The translations under genes were made by a program, and so were the position numbers. This document shows, one piece after another, positions 32,311 through 41,673 of a DNA stretch of 63,841 nt. The first letter of the stretch is position 1; each line of letters opens with the position of its first letter. Under the pieces are notes generated by a model that saw only the letters and a program-made list of their open reading frames with translations, was not told where the DNA came from and did no database searches. The stretch comes from CAZMGD01 sp964565705 (GTDB lineage: Bacteria > Actinomycetota > Acidimicrobiia > Acidimicrobiales > Ilumatobacteraceae). The DNA lies in assembly GCA_964565705.1 (NCBI GenBank), contig CAZMGD010000006.1, forward strand, positions 1 through 63,841, in the 5' to 3' direction.

Positions 32311-32321
32311 GTCCCGAGTCG

Positions 32322-32350
32322 TTGCGGACCGCCAGCCCCTGCGCTACGTT
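32322..32350 (+). promoter_or_regulatory. Sigma-70-like promoter of the Liv-type importer operon
   Basis: TTGCGG (32322-32327) and TACGTT (32345-32350) are separated by 17 bases. The ATG of the first gene follows 57 bases later behind GCAGGGG. Confidence 0.5.
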
Positions 32351-32407
32351 CGGCGCCGGCCGCGCGGGGGCGCGTCGCCGGGGGGAGCTCGAGTTGCAGG
32401 GGCACGG

Positions 32408-33178
32408 ATGAGTTCGAGCGTTTCGCTCGTGCACGTCGAAAGTGTGACCGTTCGCTTCGGTGGGGTGGTCGCGCTCGACGAGGCATCGCTGTCGGTACCG
32501 GCCGCGGAGATCCGCGGCTTGATCGGACCGAACGGAGCCGGCAAGACGACGCTGTTCGACACGATCAGTGGCATGCGCGCGCCCGGGTCCGGACGCGTCG
32601 TGTTCCGTGGCGAGGACATCACCGACCGTTCGGCCTCGTGGCGCAGCCGGCACGGCATGCGCCGGACGTTCCAGCGCCAGCAACCGTTCGGTTGGCTGAG
32701 CGTCGAGGACAACGTGCTCGCCGCGCTCGACTACCACGGGGGAGGCGGCGGGATCGTCGCCGACCTGATCGGCGCGCCGAGCCGCCGGCGGCGTGAGCGC
32801 GAGCGCCGGACCAAGGCCCACGTGGCCATCGAGCGCTGCGGCCTGGCCGAGCTCGCCGGTGAAGCGGCGGGTCGCCTGTCGATCGGCAAGGTCCGCCTGC
32901 TGGAGCTGGCGCGGGCGATCGTCGACGAACCGACCGTGCTGTTGCTCGACGAGCCGACGTCCGGGCTGGAGGAGTCCGAGGCCGAGCGCTTCGCCGCGAT
33001 CGTCCGAGCCTTCCGGGACGAGACCCAGTGCGCTGTCCTGCTCGTCGAGCACGACATGCCGTTCGTGATGGCGCTGTGCGATCGGATCACCGTGCTCGAT
33101 CTCGGCCGCGTCATCGCCGAGGGCACGCCGGCGGAGGTCAGCGCCGACGAACTGGTCCGTTCCGCGTACTTCGGGTGA
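32408..33178 (+). CDS. Branched-chain amino acid-type ABC transporter ATPase (LivG-like)
   Basis: 256 residues. Walker A GPNGAGKTT, Q-loop RTFQRQQPF, signature LSIGKVRLLELAR (in place of LSxGQ), Walker B VLLLDEPTSGLEE, and switch His in LVEHDMPFV. LivG features include a long insertion before the signature (RRRRERERRTKAHVAIERCGL). Its partner ATPase is the C-terminal domain of the next protein. The signature deviates at Gly and Gln (SIGK), which may affect ATP hydrolysis at one site. Confidence 0.9.
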   Translation: MSSSVSLVHVESVTVRFGGVVALDEASLSVPAAEIRGLIGPNGAGKTTLFDTISGMRAPGSGRVVFRGEDITDRSASWRSRHGMRRTFQRQQPFGWLSVEDNVLAALDYHGGGGGIVADLIGAPSRRRRERERRTKAHVAIERCGLAELAGEAAGRLSIGKVRLLELARAIVDEPTVLLLDEPTSGLEESEAERFAAIVRAFRDETQCAVLLVEHDMPFVMALCDRITVLDLGRVIAEGTPAEVSADELVRSAYFG

Positions 33179-33200
33179 GACGAAGGGTTTTGCACACGTC

Positions 33201-35981
33201 ATGCGCGAGCTCATCCAGCTGACGATCGCCGGTGCCGCGACCGGTGCCATCTACTCGTTGATCGCCAGCGGGCTCACGCTCTCCTACACGGCGACGGGCA
33301 TCTTCAACCTGGCCTACGGCGCGATCGCGTTCTGTGCAGCGCTCCTGTACTACGAGCTCAACTCGGGCCTCCACTGGTCGATCGTCCCTGCGTTCGTCGC
33401 CGTCGTGTTCGTGTTCTGCCCGCTGCTCGGGCTCCTGCTGAACGTCGCTGTGTTCCGGCCGCTGGCCAAGGCGACCGATGCGGCGAAGATCATGGCCACC
33501 GTCGGCCTCCTCGTCGCCCTCCCGGCGATCGCCCGCTACATCGTCGAGGGCGGGATCAGCACGTTCGGTTGGGGCATCCCCGACGCCAAGCAGGTCACGC
33601 TGCCACCCGGCATCTTCCGCTCGCCCCCCTCGAACTCGGTGCTGTGGTTCGACGTGCGGGTCAACAGCAACCAGGTCGTGGTCTTCGTCACGGCGGCGGT
33701 CGTCGCCGCTGCCCTGTGGCTGATGATGCGGCACACCCCGCTCGGCCTGCGGATGCGGGCGGTGGTCGACAAGCCCGAGCTGGCGGCGATGCGCGGTGTC
33801 AACGACGGCACGACGTCGGCGTACGCGTGGGTGATCGGGACCGTGCTCGCCGGGTTGGCCGGCGTCGTCGGCGCACCGATCATCGGCACGCTGCAGGAGA
33901 GCACGTTCAACCTGGTGATGTTCATCGCCGCCGCGGCTGCGGTGGTCGGTGGCCTGCGCTCGATCCCGCTCGCCTTCGTCGGTGGCCTGCTGATCGGGAT
34001 CGCCCAGAACCTCGTGCGCCGGTACGCGAAGTTCGCCGGCGACATCAACGGGTTCAACAACGCGGTGCCGTTCATCGTGCTGCTGGTCGGTCTGCTGTTC
34101 CTCGCCCGCGACCGCACCCGCCGCGGTGGAACCGTCGTCGCCCAACCGCCACCGATCGACTGGACCGACGACCTCCCCACCTGGCGCAAGAACCTTCCGT
34201 GGGTGATCGCCGTCGTCGCGTTCTTCCTCTGGACGTTCGTGTTCCTCCGCGACAACCAGGCGTGGCTCGGCAACTTCGCGTCGGGCCTGGCGCTCGCGGT
34301 CGTGTTCATGTCGTTCGTGATCGTGACCGGCCGCGGCGGCATGGTGTCGCTGGCCCAGGCCGCGTTCGTCACGTTCGCCGCGTTCACGACCGGCAAGGTG
34401 ATGGTCGAGCACGGCTGGCCGTGGTTCGTGGCGCTCGTGCTCGGCACCCTCGTGGCGATGGTGCTCGGCGTGATCGTCGCACTTCCGGCCCTCCGGCTGG
34501 GCGGGCTGCCGCTCGCGCTCGCCACGCTCGCGTTGGGCTTCATGTGCGACATGGTCCTGTTCAAGTGGGACTGGCTGCGCCAGGGCCAGAGCGGCTGGAC
34601 GATCGACCGCCCGGCGTTCTTGGGGTTCGATCTGGACGACCGGACCACGATGATCGTGTTCCTCTCGGCGGTGATCGCCGTGATCATCTGGCTGATCCAC
34701 AACCTCCAGCGGTCGGCGAGCGGGCGGGCGATCATCGCCGTCCGCAACAGCGAGCCGGCGGCCGTCACGTCCGGCATGTCCGTGCCGCTGACCAAACTCG
34801 GGATCTTCGCCATCTCTGCAGCCGTCGCCGGGTTCGGTGGCGTGCTCGTCGCCACCAACAACGGGAGCATCGCCGACGGCACGTTCCCGACCCAGGCCGG
34901 CCTGACCTGGCTCGCCGCCGTCGTGCTGTTCGGCATCCGCAGGCCGCAGGGCGCGATCCTCGCCGCCCTCTCGACCGCGTGCGCGGCGACGATCTGGAGC
35001 CGCGGCTTCCACTGGGCGTTCGTGCCGTCGTTCCTGCACTGGGACGGGCTCGGCGCCAGCACGGCCACCTACGTGGGCGCCGCGTTGTTCGGCATCGGCG
35101 CGGTGCAACTGGCGCGCGAGCCGGACGGGATCATCGCCATCACCGCTCGCCAGAACCGGGCGCGCCGCGATCGTCGGCGGGCCCGGTCGCTGACGCCGTC
35201 ACCGCCCGCGGCGGCCGCACCGGTCACGGCGGCCGTCGAATCGCCGGCACCGGCGGTCGTCGCTGCGGTGCCCGCACCAGCGTCGGGCGCCGCGCTCGAG
35301 CTGACGGACGTCCGCAGCGGCTACGGCTTGGTCGAGGTGCTGCACGGCATCTCGATCGCGGTGGAGCCGGCGCGCATCACCGCCATCCTCGGCCCCAACG
35401 GCGCGGGCAAGTCCACGCTGTGCCAGACGCTCGCCGGCATCCTCCCGGTGACCTCGGGAGCGATCGTGCACCGTGGCATCGACGTGACGTCGCAACGTGC
35501 CCATCAGCGCGCTCGCCGCGGGGTGGTGCTCGCGCCCGAGGCGCGCGGCGTGTTCCCCTCGCTGACCGTGCGCGAGAACCTCCAGATGTGGCTGCCGGAA
35601 GCCGAAGAGCGCGACCGGGCGTACGAGCGCTTCCCGATCCTCGGAGCACGCCGGAACCTGCCGGCGGGCAGCCTCTCGGGCGGCGAGCAGCAGATGCTGA
35701 CGCTGGCGCCGCTGCTCGTGCGGCCGCCCGACGTCTTGATCGCGGACGAGCCGTCGCTCGGTCTCTCACCCATCATCGTCGCCCAGATCCTCCAGGTCTT
35801 CGTCGAGCTCCGCGAGCGCGGCGTCGCGCTCGTCCTCGTCGAGGAGAAGGCCAAGGGGGTCCTCGAGATCGCCGACACGGTGTCGTTCATGTCGCTCGGC
35901 CACATCAGCTGGAGCGGCCCGAAAGACGAGGTCGACGACGACGTCTTGGCCCAGGTGTACCTGGGTCACGTGACCAGCTGA
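33201..35981 (+). CDS. Fused LivH-LivM-LivF: two permease domains plus ATPase in one chain
   Basis: 926 residues with three parts. Residues 1-305 are a LivH-type permease (LIASGLTLSYTATGIFNLAYGA; loop DNPELAAMRGV-like DKPELAAMRGVN). Residues about 330-645 are a LivM-type permease (GRGGMVSLAQAAFVTFAAF; loop AVRNSEPAAVTSGM). After an Ala/Pro linker (about 660-695), residues 697-926 are a LivF-type ATPase with Walker A GPNGAGKST, signature LSGGEQQM and Walker B VLIADEPSLGLSP. In most bacteria these are three genes. The reading frame is continuous, with no in-frame stop or sequence gap, so the fusion looks real. Confidence 0.92.
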   Translation: MRELIQLTIAGAATGAIYSLIASGLTLSYTATGIFNLAYGAIAFCAALLYYELNSGLHWSIVPAFVAVVFVFCPLLGLLLNVAVFRPLAKATDAAKIMATVGLLVALPAIARYIVEGGISTFGWGIPDAKQVTLPPGIFRSPPSNSVLWFDVRVNSNQVVVFVTAAVVAAALWLMMRHTPLGLRMRAVVDKPELAAMRGVNDGTTSAYAWVIGTVLAGLAGVVGAPIIGTLQESTFNLVMFIAAAAAVVGGLRSIPLAFVGGLLIGIAQNLVRRYAKFAGDINGFNNAVPFIVLLVGLLFLARDRTRRGGTVVAQPPPIDWTDDLPTWRKNLPWVIAVVAFFLWTFVFLRDNQAWLGNFASGLALAVVFMSFVIVTGRGGMVSLAQAAFVTFAAFTTGKVMVEHGWPWFVALVLGTLVAMVLGVIVALPALRLGGLPLALATLALGFMCDMVLFKWDWLRQGQSGWTIDRPAFLGFDLDDRTTMIVFLSAVIAVIIWLIHNLQRSASGRAIIAVRNSEPAAVTSGMSVPLTKLGIFAISAAVAGFGGVLVATNNGSIADGTFPTQAGLTWLAAVVLFGIRRPQGAILAALSTACAATIWSRGFHWAFVPSFLHWDGLGASTATYVGAALFGIGAVQLAREPDGIIAITARQNRARRDRRRARSLTPSPPAAAAPVTAAVESPAPAVVAAVPAPASGAALELTDVRSGYGLVEVLHGISIAVEPARITAILGPNGAGKSTLCQTLAGILPVTSGAIVHRGIDVTSQRAHQRARRGVVLAPEARGVFPSLTVRENLQMWLPEAEERDRAYERFPILGARRNLPAGSLSGGEQQMLTLAPLLVRPPDVLIADEPSLGLSPIIVAQILQVFVELRERGVALVLVEEKAKGVLEIADTVSFMSLGHISWSGPKDEVDDDVLAQVYLGHVTS

Positions 35982-36017
35982 CGTCGAAGCCATCCAACCA
36001 CCAACCGAGGGGGAACC

Positions 36018-37352
36018 ATGAAGAAGTCCAGGACGGCAAGCCTGCTCGCCGGGCTCGTCGCGTTCGGCATGCTCGCCGCAAGCTGCGGCGGAGACGACGA
36101 CAGCGGCGGCTCGTCGGACACCACGGCGGCGTCGACAGAGACGACCGTGGCGTCGACAGAGACGACGGCCGGATCGTCCGCCACGACCGCGTCCAGCGGT
36201 GGCGGCTGCACCGACGGCGCCGAGCCGATCAAGATCGGTGGGCTGGCCCAGGCCCAGAACTTCGCCGGGATGGAGGACGGGATCAAGGCCATCGTCGACA
36301 AGGTCAACAAGGACTGCATCGGCGGTCGGCCGCTGGAGTTCGTCGGCCTGGAGGACGACGGCAGCGACCCGGCGCGCAACCTGTCGGCGGCACAGAGCCT
36401 GGTCGAGCAGGACGGGGTGTTCGCGATCATCGCCACCAGCGCCGTGCTGCTGCAGCCGACCACCGACTACCTCGCCTCGAAGCAGGTCCCGTTCTTCGGG
36501 TGGGGCTTCATGCCCGGGTTCTGCGGTGACGATTCCTGGGGCTACGGGTTCAACGGCTGCCTGTCCGCGTTCGCCCTCGGCTACTCCGATCAGGTCAACG
36601 GCTCGCTCATCGAGCCGATCGCGGAGCAGCTCGGCAAGCCCGCCGATGAGGTCACCCTCGTGACGTTCAACGCCGACGACGACTCCGGCACGTTCGGCAA
36701 GATCCAGTACGACGCTCTGTTCACGCCCGAGCAGGTGCTCGGCACCGCGGACGTGCCCGTGCAGGGCGCCGGCGACTACACGGAGTACGTCAACCTCGTG
36801 CTCGACAAGGACCCCGACGCCGTGATGGTCTCGACCGACTTCGTGTCGGCGATCAAGATGAAGGCGGCGATCGCCGCCTCGGGATACGACGGGCTCGTCT
36901 ACGACTACGTCACCTACATCCCGGGGCTGCTGGAATCCTCGCCGGACACGGCAGCGGCCCTGGAGGGCGGGTTCTCCGTCTCGCAGTTCCCCGCCAACGA
37001 GGACGACACCCCGGCGATCCAGCAGATCACCGGCGACCTGCAGGCCAGCGGCTCGCAGCTGCCGTTCGCCACCCAGGGTGCGTCGATCGGCTACTGGTCG
37101 ACCGAGCTGCTGCGTCAGATGCTGGTCGAGACGGCGGCCAAGGGCGACATCACGCCCGAGAACTTCCGCGCCGTCGCCGAAGGCGGCTTCACGTCGGAGA
37201 CCGTGGAAGGCGGTCCCGGCGAGGTGACCTACCCCGACTACCACACGAGCCTGGCGCCGTGCTCGGGACTGGTCCAGGTCGTCGACGGCGCGTTCCAGTC
37301 CGCCGTGCCGTTCGCGTGCTACTCCCTGCACGACGCGGTCAACGCCGGCTGA
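36018..37352 (+). CDS. Branched-chain amino acid-type substrate-binding lipoprotein (LivK-like)
   Basis: 444 residues. Signal peptide with lipobox LAASC, a Ser/Thr-rich linker containing two copies of a TAASTETT-like repeat, then a Periplas_BP_6 fold: EPIKIGGLAQAQNFAGMEDGIKAIVDKVN, FVGLEDDGSDPARNLSAAQSLVEQDGVFAII, and YTEYVNLVLDKDPDAVMV. It would bring the ligand to the importer encoded by 32408-35981. The ligand need not be an amino acid: this class also binds aromatic acids, amides and steroid-like acids. GAGGGGGAACC precedes the ATG. Confidence 0.9.
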   Translation: MKKSRTASLLAGLVAFGMLAASCGGDDDSGGSSDTTAASTETTVASTETTAGSSATTASSGGGCTDGAEPIKIGGLAQAQNFAGMEDGIKAIVDKVNKDCIGGRPLEFVGLEDDGSDPARNLSAAQSLVEQDGVFAIIATSAVLLQPTTDYLASKQVPFFGWGFMPGFCGDDSWGYGFNGCLSAFALGYSDQVNGSLIEPIAEQLGKPADEVTLVTFNADDDSGTFGKIQYDALFTPEQVLGTADVPVQGAGDYTEYVNLVLDKDPDAVMVSTDFVSAIKMKAAIAASGYDGLVYDYVTYIPGLLESSPDTAAALEGGFSVSQFPANEDDTPAIQQITGDLQASGSQLPFATQGASIGYWSTELLRQMLVETAAKGDITPENFRAVAEGGFTSETVEGGPGEVTYPDYHTSLAPCSGLVQVVDGAFQSAVPFACYSLHDAVNAG

Positions 37353-37364
37353 CGTGACCGCGCT

Positions 37365-37399
37365 GGGCCGCCCCGCACCGACTCGGTGCGGGGCGGCCC
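37365..37399 (+). terminator. Hairpin terminator after the Liv-type operon
   Basis: A perfect 16-base stem, GGGCCGCCCCGCACCG, pairs across the loop ACT, starting 13 bases after the binding-protein stop. No U-run follows, as is common for actinobacterial terminators. Confidence 0.75.
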
Positions 37400-37420
37400 G
37401 GGGCGCGATGCTCGGCGGCC

Positions 37421-38887
37421 ATGGGGGGCAAGCGGATCCTGATCATCGGTGCCGGCCCAGGCGGCATCGCCGCCGGCCACGAGCTGAGGGAGGCCGGCTA
37501 CGACGACTTCACGATCGTCGACAAGGCCGATGGGGTGGGCGGCACGTGGCGACGCAACCGCTACCCGGGCCTGTCCTGCGACGTGCCGTCGCACCTCTAC
37601 TCGTTCTCGTTCGCGCTCAAGCCCGACTGGACCCGGCCATACGCCGCGCAGCCGGAGGTGCTCGCCTACCTGGAGGAGTGCGTCGACCGCTTCGGACTTC
37701 GTCCGCACCTTCGCCTCGGCACCGAGATCCGCGCGGCTCGTTGGGACGAGCCGGCGCAGCGCTGGCAGATGACGACAGGCGCTGGCGAGGAGCTCGTCGC
37801 CGACGTGGTGATCAGCGGTCAGGGCATGTTCGGTGCTGCGCGCTTCCCCGACATCGAGGGCTCTGGGTCGTTCGCCGGCGCCACCATGCACACCGCGCAC
37901 TGGCGCAGCGACCACGACTTCACCGGCGAGCGTGTCGCCGTGATCGGCAGCGCGGCGTCGGCGGTGCAGTTGCTACCCGAGCTGGCGAGGTCCGCCGGAC
38001 GAGTTCACCTCTTCCAGCGCTCGGCGAACTGGGTGCTGCCGAAGGAGGACACGCCGTTCACCGCAGAGCAGCTCGCCCGCTTCGTCGCGGACCGCGCCGC
38101 GGTCGAGGCGGAGCGCGCCACGCACCTGGAACGCATGGGTGCCGGCTTCTCGTTCCTCCACGCCGAGGCCCGCGCCGTCTGCGAGGAGGCCGGCCGGGGC
38201 AACATCGCCACCGTCGCCGACGCGGACCTGCGGGCGAAGCTGACACCGTCGACGCCGTGGGGCTGCCAGCGGCCGCTGTTCTCGAACGACTACTACCCGA
38301 CGTTCAACCTGCCTCACGTCGAGCTCGTCACCGACGCGATCGAGCGCATCACGCCGACCGGCGTGGTCACCGTCGACGGGCGGGAGCACGCCGTCGACAG
38401 CATCGTGTACGCGACGGGCTACGAGACGACGAAGTTCGCGTCGGCCATCGACATCGTCGGCCGTGACGGCGCGTCGCTGAGTGGGGTGTGGGCGGACGGA
38501 GCGCAGGCGTACCTCGGTGTCACGGTCTCCGGGTTCCCGAACCTGTTCCAGCTGTACGGGCCGAACACGAACCATGGCTCGCTGATCTTCATGATCGAGT
38601 GCCAGGTGGGCTACATCGTTCGGGCGCTGCAACGCATGGATGCCGAGGGGCTGGCCTGGGTCGACGTGCGGCCCGAGGTGATGGCCGCGTACAACGAGCA
38701 GCTCCAGCGCGACCTCGACGAGGTCACGGTGTGGGACGCCGGCTGCCACCAGTACTACCGGGGACCGTCCGGTCGGATCGTGACCCAGTGGCCGCACTCG
38801 ATGTACGCATACCGCGACCGTCTGGCCGCGCCCGATCCAGCCGACGCCTACGAGGTCGGGCCCGAACGCGAGGTGGTCGGACGATGA
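37421..38887 (+). CDS. Flavin monooxygenase, Baeyer-Villiger type
   Basis: 488 residues. FAD motif GAGPGGIAAG at residue 9, then VGGTWRRNRYPGLSCDVPSHLYSFSF. The BVMO fingerprint FxGxxxHxxxW appears as FAGATMHTAHW, followed by the NADPH motif GSAASAVQ (Ser/Ala in place of two glycines). YATGYETTKF is the ATG motif. It converts a ketone to an ester or lactone, or oxidises N/S centres, with NADPH. It forms an operon with a zinc alcohol dehydrogenase (ATGA overlap) and an SDR: together they could turn an alcohol into a ketone and then an ester (inference). Confidence 0.88.
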   Translation: MGGKRILIIGAGPGGIAAGHELREAGYDDFTIVDKADGVGGTWRRNRYPGLSCDVPSHLYSFSFALKPDWTRPYAAQPEVLAYLEECVDRFGLRPHLRLGTEIRAARWDEPAQRWQMTTGAGEELVADVVISGQGMFGAARFPDIEGSGSFAGATMHTAHWRSDHDFTGERVAVIGSAASAVQLLPELARSAGRVHLFQRSANWVLPKEDTPFTAEQLARFVADRAAVEAERATHLERMGAGFSFLHAEARAVCEEAGRGNIATVADADLRAKLTPSTPWGCQRPLFSNDYYPTFNLPHVELVTDAIERITPTGVVTVDGREHAVDSIVYATGYETTKFASAIDIVGRDGASLSGVWADGAQAYLGVTVSGFPNLFQLYGPNTNHGSLIFMIECQVGYIVRALQRMDAEGLAWVDVRPEVMAAYNEQLQRDLDEVTVWDAGCHQYYRGPSGRIVTQWPHSMYAYRDRLAAPDPADAYEVGPEREVVGR

Positions 38888-39909
38888 GGGCCGCGCGTAT
38901 CCAGGGCGGGCAGCTGCGCATCGTCGACGTCGAGGTGCCGGTACCCGGCGCCGACGAGGCGTTGGTGCGGATCAGCGCTGCCGGCGTCTGCCACTCGGAC
39001 CTGCACCTCGCTCGCGGCGACTGGAACGGCGTGCAGCCGCCGATGATCGGCCACGAGGCGATCGGGGTGGTGGAGGCCCTCGGCCCCGGCGCCGAACGGT
39101 TCGTGGCGATCGGCGACCGTGTGATCCTCGGCCTCGGCGGCAGCGGCGGCGGCTACTGGTGCGGCGCCTGCGAGTACTGCCTCAGCGGCCGGCCTCGCCA
39201 CTGCGCGCAGGCCAAGGGCGTGATCGGCACGTTCGCCGAGCAGTTCGCCGTCTACGCGCCCGGGTTGGTGCGATTGCCCGACAGCGTGGACGACCGCGAG
39301 GCGCCACTGGCCTGTGGTGGCCTGACCGCCTACGGCGCGGTCAAGAAGCTGCAGAGGTTCGGCGTCGGGCCAGGCCGCGCGGTGGCGGTGATCGGCGCCG
39401 CCGGCGGGCTCGGCCACTACGCGGTGCAGCTCGCCAGAGCGTTCGGCTACCGCGTGGTGGGCGTCGACATCGGCGAGGAGCGCCTGGCATTCGTGCGCGA
39501 GCTCGGCGCCGAGCTCGCCGTCGAACCCGGCGACGCCGTCGCGGTGGTGCAGCGCGAGCTCGGCGGAGTCGACGCCGCACTGGTCTTCTCCGCCCGGCTC
39601 GCCGGCTTCCGGCTCGGGTTGCAGCTGCTCCGCAAGGCCGGCCTGTTCGTCGCCGTCGGCCTGCCACCGAGCAGCGACGGCAACCTCGAGATCGACCCGT
39701 TCGAGTTCTTCATCAAGGATCCGACGCTCGTGTATTCCGCGGTCGGCACGGTGCAGGACATGCGCGAGCTCGTCGACCTCGCTGCAGCGGGCACGGTCAG
39801 GAGCCACGTCTCGCGCACCGGGCCGCTGTCCGCCCTCGGCGACATCCTCGACGAGCTCGAAGCCGGGCGCTACCTCGGGCGCGCCGTCGTGACCGATCTG
39901 ACCAGCTGA
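38884..39909 (+). CDS. Zinc-dependent alcohol dehydrogenase
   Basis: 341 residues. Catalytic zinc ligands GVCHSDLH (Cys) and GHEAIGVVE (His-Glu); structural zinc cysteines in WCGACEYCLSGRPRHC; Rossmann motif GAAGGLGHYAVQLA. VDIGEERL ends strand 2 with Asp, so NAD is likely. Family length is normal. Translationally coupled to the BVMO upstream, and followed by an SDR after 13 bases. Confidence 0.9.
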   Translation: MRAARIQGGQLRIVDVEVPVPGADEALVRISAAGVCHSDLHLARGDWNGVQPPMIGHEAIGVVEALGPGAERFVAIGDRVILGLGGSGGGYWCGACEYCLSGRPRHCAQAKGVIGTFAEQFAVYAPGLVRLPDSVDDREAPLACGGLTAYGAVKKLQRFGVGPGRAVAVIGAAGGLGHYAVQLARAFGYRVVGVDIGEERLAFVRELGAELAVEPGDAVAVVQRELGGVDAALVFSARLAGFRLGLQLLRKAGLFVAVGLPPSSDGNLEIDPFEFFIKDPTLVYSAVGTVQDMRELVDLAAAGTVRSHVSRTGPLSALGDILDELEAGRYLGRAVVTDLTS

Positions 39910-39922
39910 GGGGAACGTCCAG

Positions 39923-40723
39923 ATGCCCGACCCGTCCAACGTGCTCGACCTGTTCCGCATCGACGGGCAGGTCGCGATCATCAGCGGTGCGGGCCAGGGC
40001 ATCGGCGCGGCGACGGCGCTCGCGTTCGCCGACGCGGGCGCGGACGTCGCGCTCCTCGCCCGCACGAGCACCGACCTCGACGCCGTCGCCGAGCAGGTCC
40101 GCGCGCGAGGCCGGCGAGCGCTGTCGATCCCGACCGACGTCAACGACGTGGGTGCGCTCGCCGGCGCCGTCGACCGGACCGCGGCGGAGCTCGGCCGGCT
40201 GGACGTCGTCGTCAACAACGCCGGCGGTTCGGTGTCACGCCCGTTCCCGGAGACCACGGTCGGCCAGCTGGAGGCGTCGTTCCACTTCAACGTCTCGTCG
40301 GCCTTCGAGCTGGCCCGGCTCGCCCTGCCGCATCAGCTCGCCGTGGGCGCAGGCGCGGTGGTGAACATCGGCTCGACGGCTGGTCGCAAGGCCGTGCGGG
40401 GCACGCTGGCCCACAGCCTCACCAAGGCCGCGGTCGCCCAGCTGACCCGCTTGATGGCGGCCGAGCTCGCGCCGCGCGTGCGCGTCAACGGTGTGCTGCC
40501 CGGCGCCGTCGAGACCGCCGCGCTGCGGCGCTACGTCAGCGAGGAGGTGCGTGCCCAGATGGTGCAGCGCACCGCGATGCGCCGCAACGGCCGACCGATC
40601 GACATCGCCATGGCCGTCTTGTACCTCGTGTCGCCAGCCGCGTCCTGGATCACCGGCAAGCTGCTCGAGGTCGACGGGCTCGCCGACGACGACCTCGTCC
40701 CGAAGGGCATCCCCGATCTCTGA
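39923..40723 (+). CDS. Short-chain dehydrogenase/reductase
   Basis: 266 residues. SGAGQGIGAA, LARTSTD after strand 2, VVVNNAGGSVSRP, Ser in NIGSTAGRK; the catalytic Tyr position is occupied by His (GTLAHSLTKAAV, where YxxxK is expected). If the alignment is right, the catalytic tyrosine is missing and the enzyme may be inactive or use another mechanism. End: LEVDGLADDDLVPKGIPDL. It closes the BVMO/ADH operon. Confidence 0.82.
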   Translation: MPDPSNVLDLFRIDGQVAIISGAGQGIGAATALAFADAGADVALLARTSTDLDAVAEQVRARGRRALSIPTDVNDVGALAGAVDRTAAELGRLDVVVNNAGGSVSRPFPETTVGQLEASFHFNVSSAFELARLALPHQLAVGAGAVVNIGSTAGRKAVRGTLAHSLTKAAVAQLTRLMAAELAPRVRVNGVLPGAVETAALRRYVSEEVRAQMVQRTAMRRNGRPIDIAMAVLYLVSPAASWITGKLLEVDGLADDDLVPKGIPDL

Positions 40724-40747
40724 TCGCGCGAGCGCGACAGTGACGCC

Positions 40748-41551
40748 ATGTCCGAGGATCACTCCTGGCCGACGACGACTCCTGACACGTCGACGGAGGC
40801 GCGCCAGCGGCCGCTGCGTCGCATGGCGATGCTCACAGCCATCGTCGGGGCCGCGCACGCGCTGCTCTTCCTGATCTCGTTCGCGTTGATGTCGCGCGTG
40901 CCGAACGCCGAGGCCTCGACCCTCGAGATCATCGACTTCTACTCCAGCGGCAGCCAACGCCGCGTCGTGGTCGTCGGGCTGTACCTGATGCCGTTCTCCG
41001 GGATCGCGTTCGTGTGGTTCGTCGTCGCGCTCCGGATGTGGGTGGAGGGGGCGACGCGACACGTCAGCCCGCTGATGTCGAACATCCAGCTCGTCAGCGG
41101 CATCCTCTATGTCGCGCTCCTGTTCGTGTCAGCGGCGTCGACCACCGTGCTGGCGGCGAGCGTCGAGTTCTCGGATGGGACGATCGACCCGGTCGTGGCT
41201 CATCAGTTCCCGGTCTTCGGCGCCGCGCTGATCATCGTGTTCGCCCTGCGGATGGCCGCGATGTTCGTGTTGAGCACGACGACGATCGGGCGGGTTTCGG
41301 GCGTGCTCCCGAAGTGGTTCTGCTACGCCGGGTACGTCGTCGGGCTCTTCCTGCTGCTCACCGCGACGATGGAGCGGTGGTTCGCGCTCGTGTTCCCGGC
41401 GTGGCTGATCGCGATGAGCGTGATCCTCGCCAAGCGTGCACTCGGCATCGACCCTGAGCTGATGATCATCCGCCAGCGTTCACCGTCGGTGATGATCGTG
41501 CCCGCCCACCCCGAGCAGCAGGCCACCGATCGGATCGACGCCGGGGGATAG
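40748..41551 (+). CDS. Six-helix membrane protein of unknown function
   Basis: 267 residues with about six hydrophobic helices (near 28-48, 73-95, 108-132, 150-175, 193-212, 217-232). Conserved-looking charges: EIIDFYSSGSQRR between the first two helices. It has no motif of a transporter or enzyme that I recognise. A GACAGT -10-like box lies eight bases before the ATG. Similar small membrane proteins are frequent in actinobacteria as DUF families; the function is unknown. Confidence 0.75.
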   Translation: MSEDHSWPTTTPDTSTEARQRPLRRMAMLTAIVGAAHALLFLISFALMSRVPNAEASTLEIIDFYSSGSQRRVVVVGLYLMPFSGIAFVWFVVALRMWVEGATRHVSPLMSNIQLVSGILYVALLFVSAASTTVLAASVEFSDGTIDPVVAHQFPVFGAALIIVFALRMAAMFVLSTTTIGRVSGVLPKWFCYAGYVVGLFLLLTATMERWFALVFPAWLIAMSVILAKRALGIDPELMIIRQRSPSVMIVPAHPEQQATDRIDAGG

Positions 41552-41583
41552 TGCGTTCGGCGGCGGCAAGAACGTCCCCAACC

Positions 41584-41624
41584 TGCGGTCGGATCGCGCC
41601 CGTGCCGGGCGCGATCCGACCGCA
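41584..41624. repeat. Long-hairpin repeat element, copy 1
   Basis: A perfect 19-base stem, TGCGGTCGGATCGCGCCCG, with a three-base loop (TGC) lies between the membrane protein and the PHA synthase. CCCCAAC and GTTGGGG outside the stem lengthen the inverted repeat. Flanks AACC and AGAACG are shared with copy 2 at 54975-55015, in the opposite orientation. Confidence 0.85.
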
Positions 41625-41673
41625 AGAACGTGTTGGGGGTGCCGCTGATCCGCGGGGGTCGCGACTGACTGGC

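Noticed and set aside
33138..35108. Long minus-strand ORF (656 codons, His/Arg/Glu-rich) opposite the Liv fusion
   Set aside because: Composition is that of an antisense shadow of a GC-rich gene; no domain, while the plus strand encodes clear permeases.
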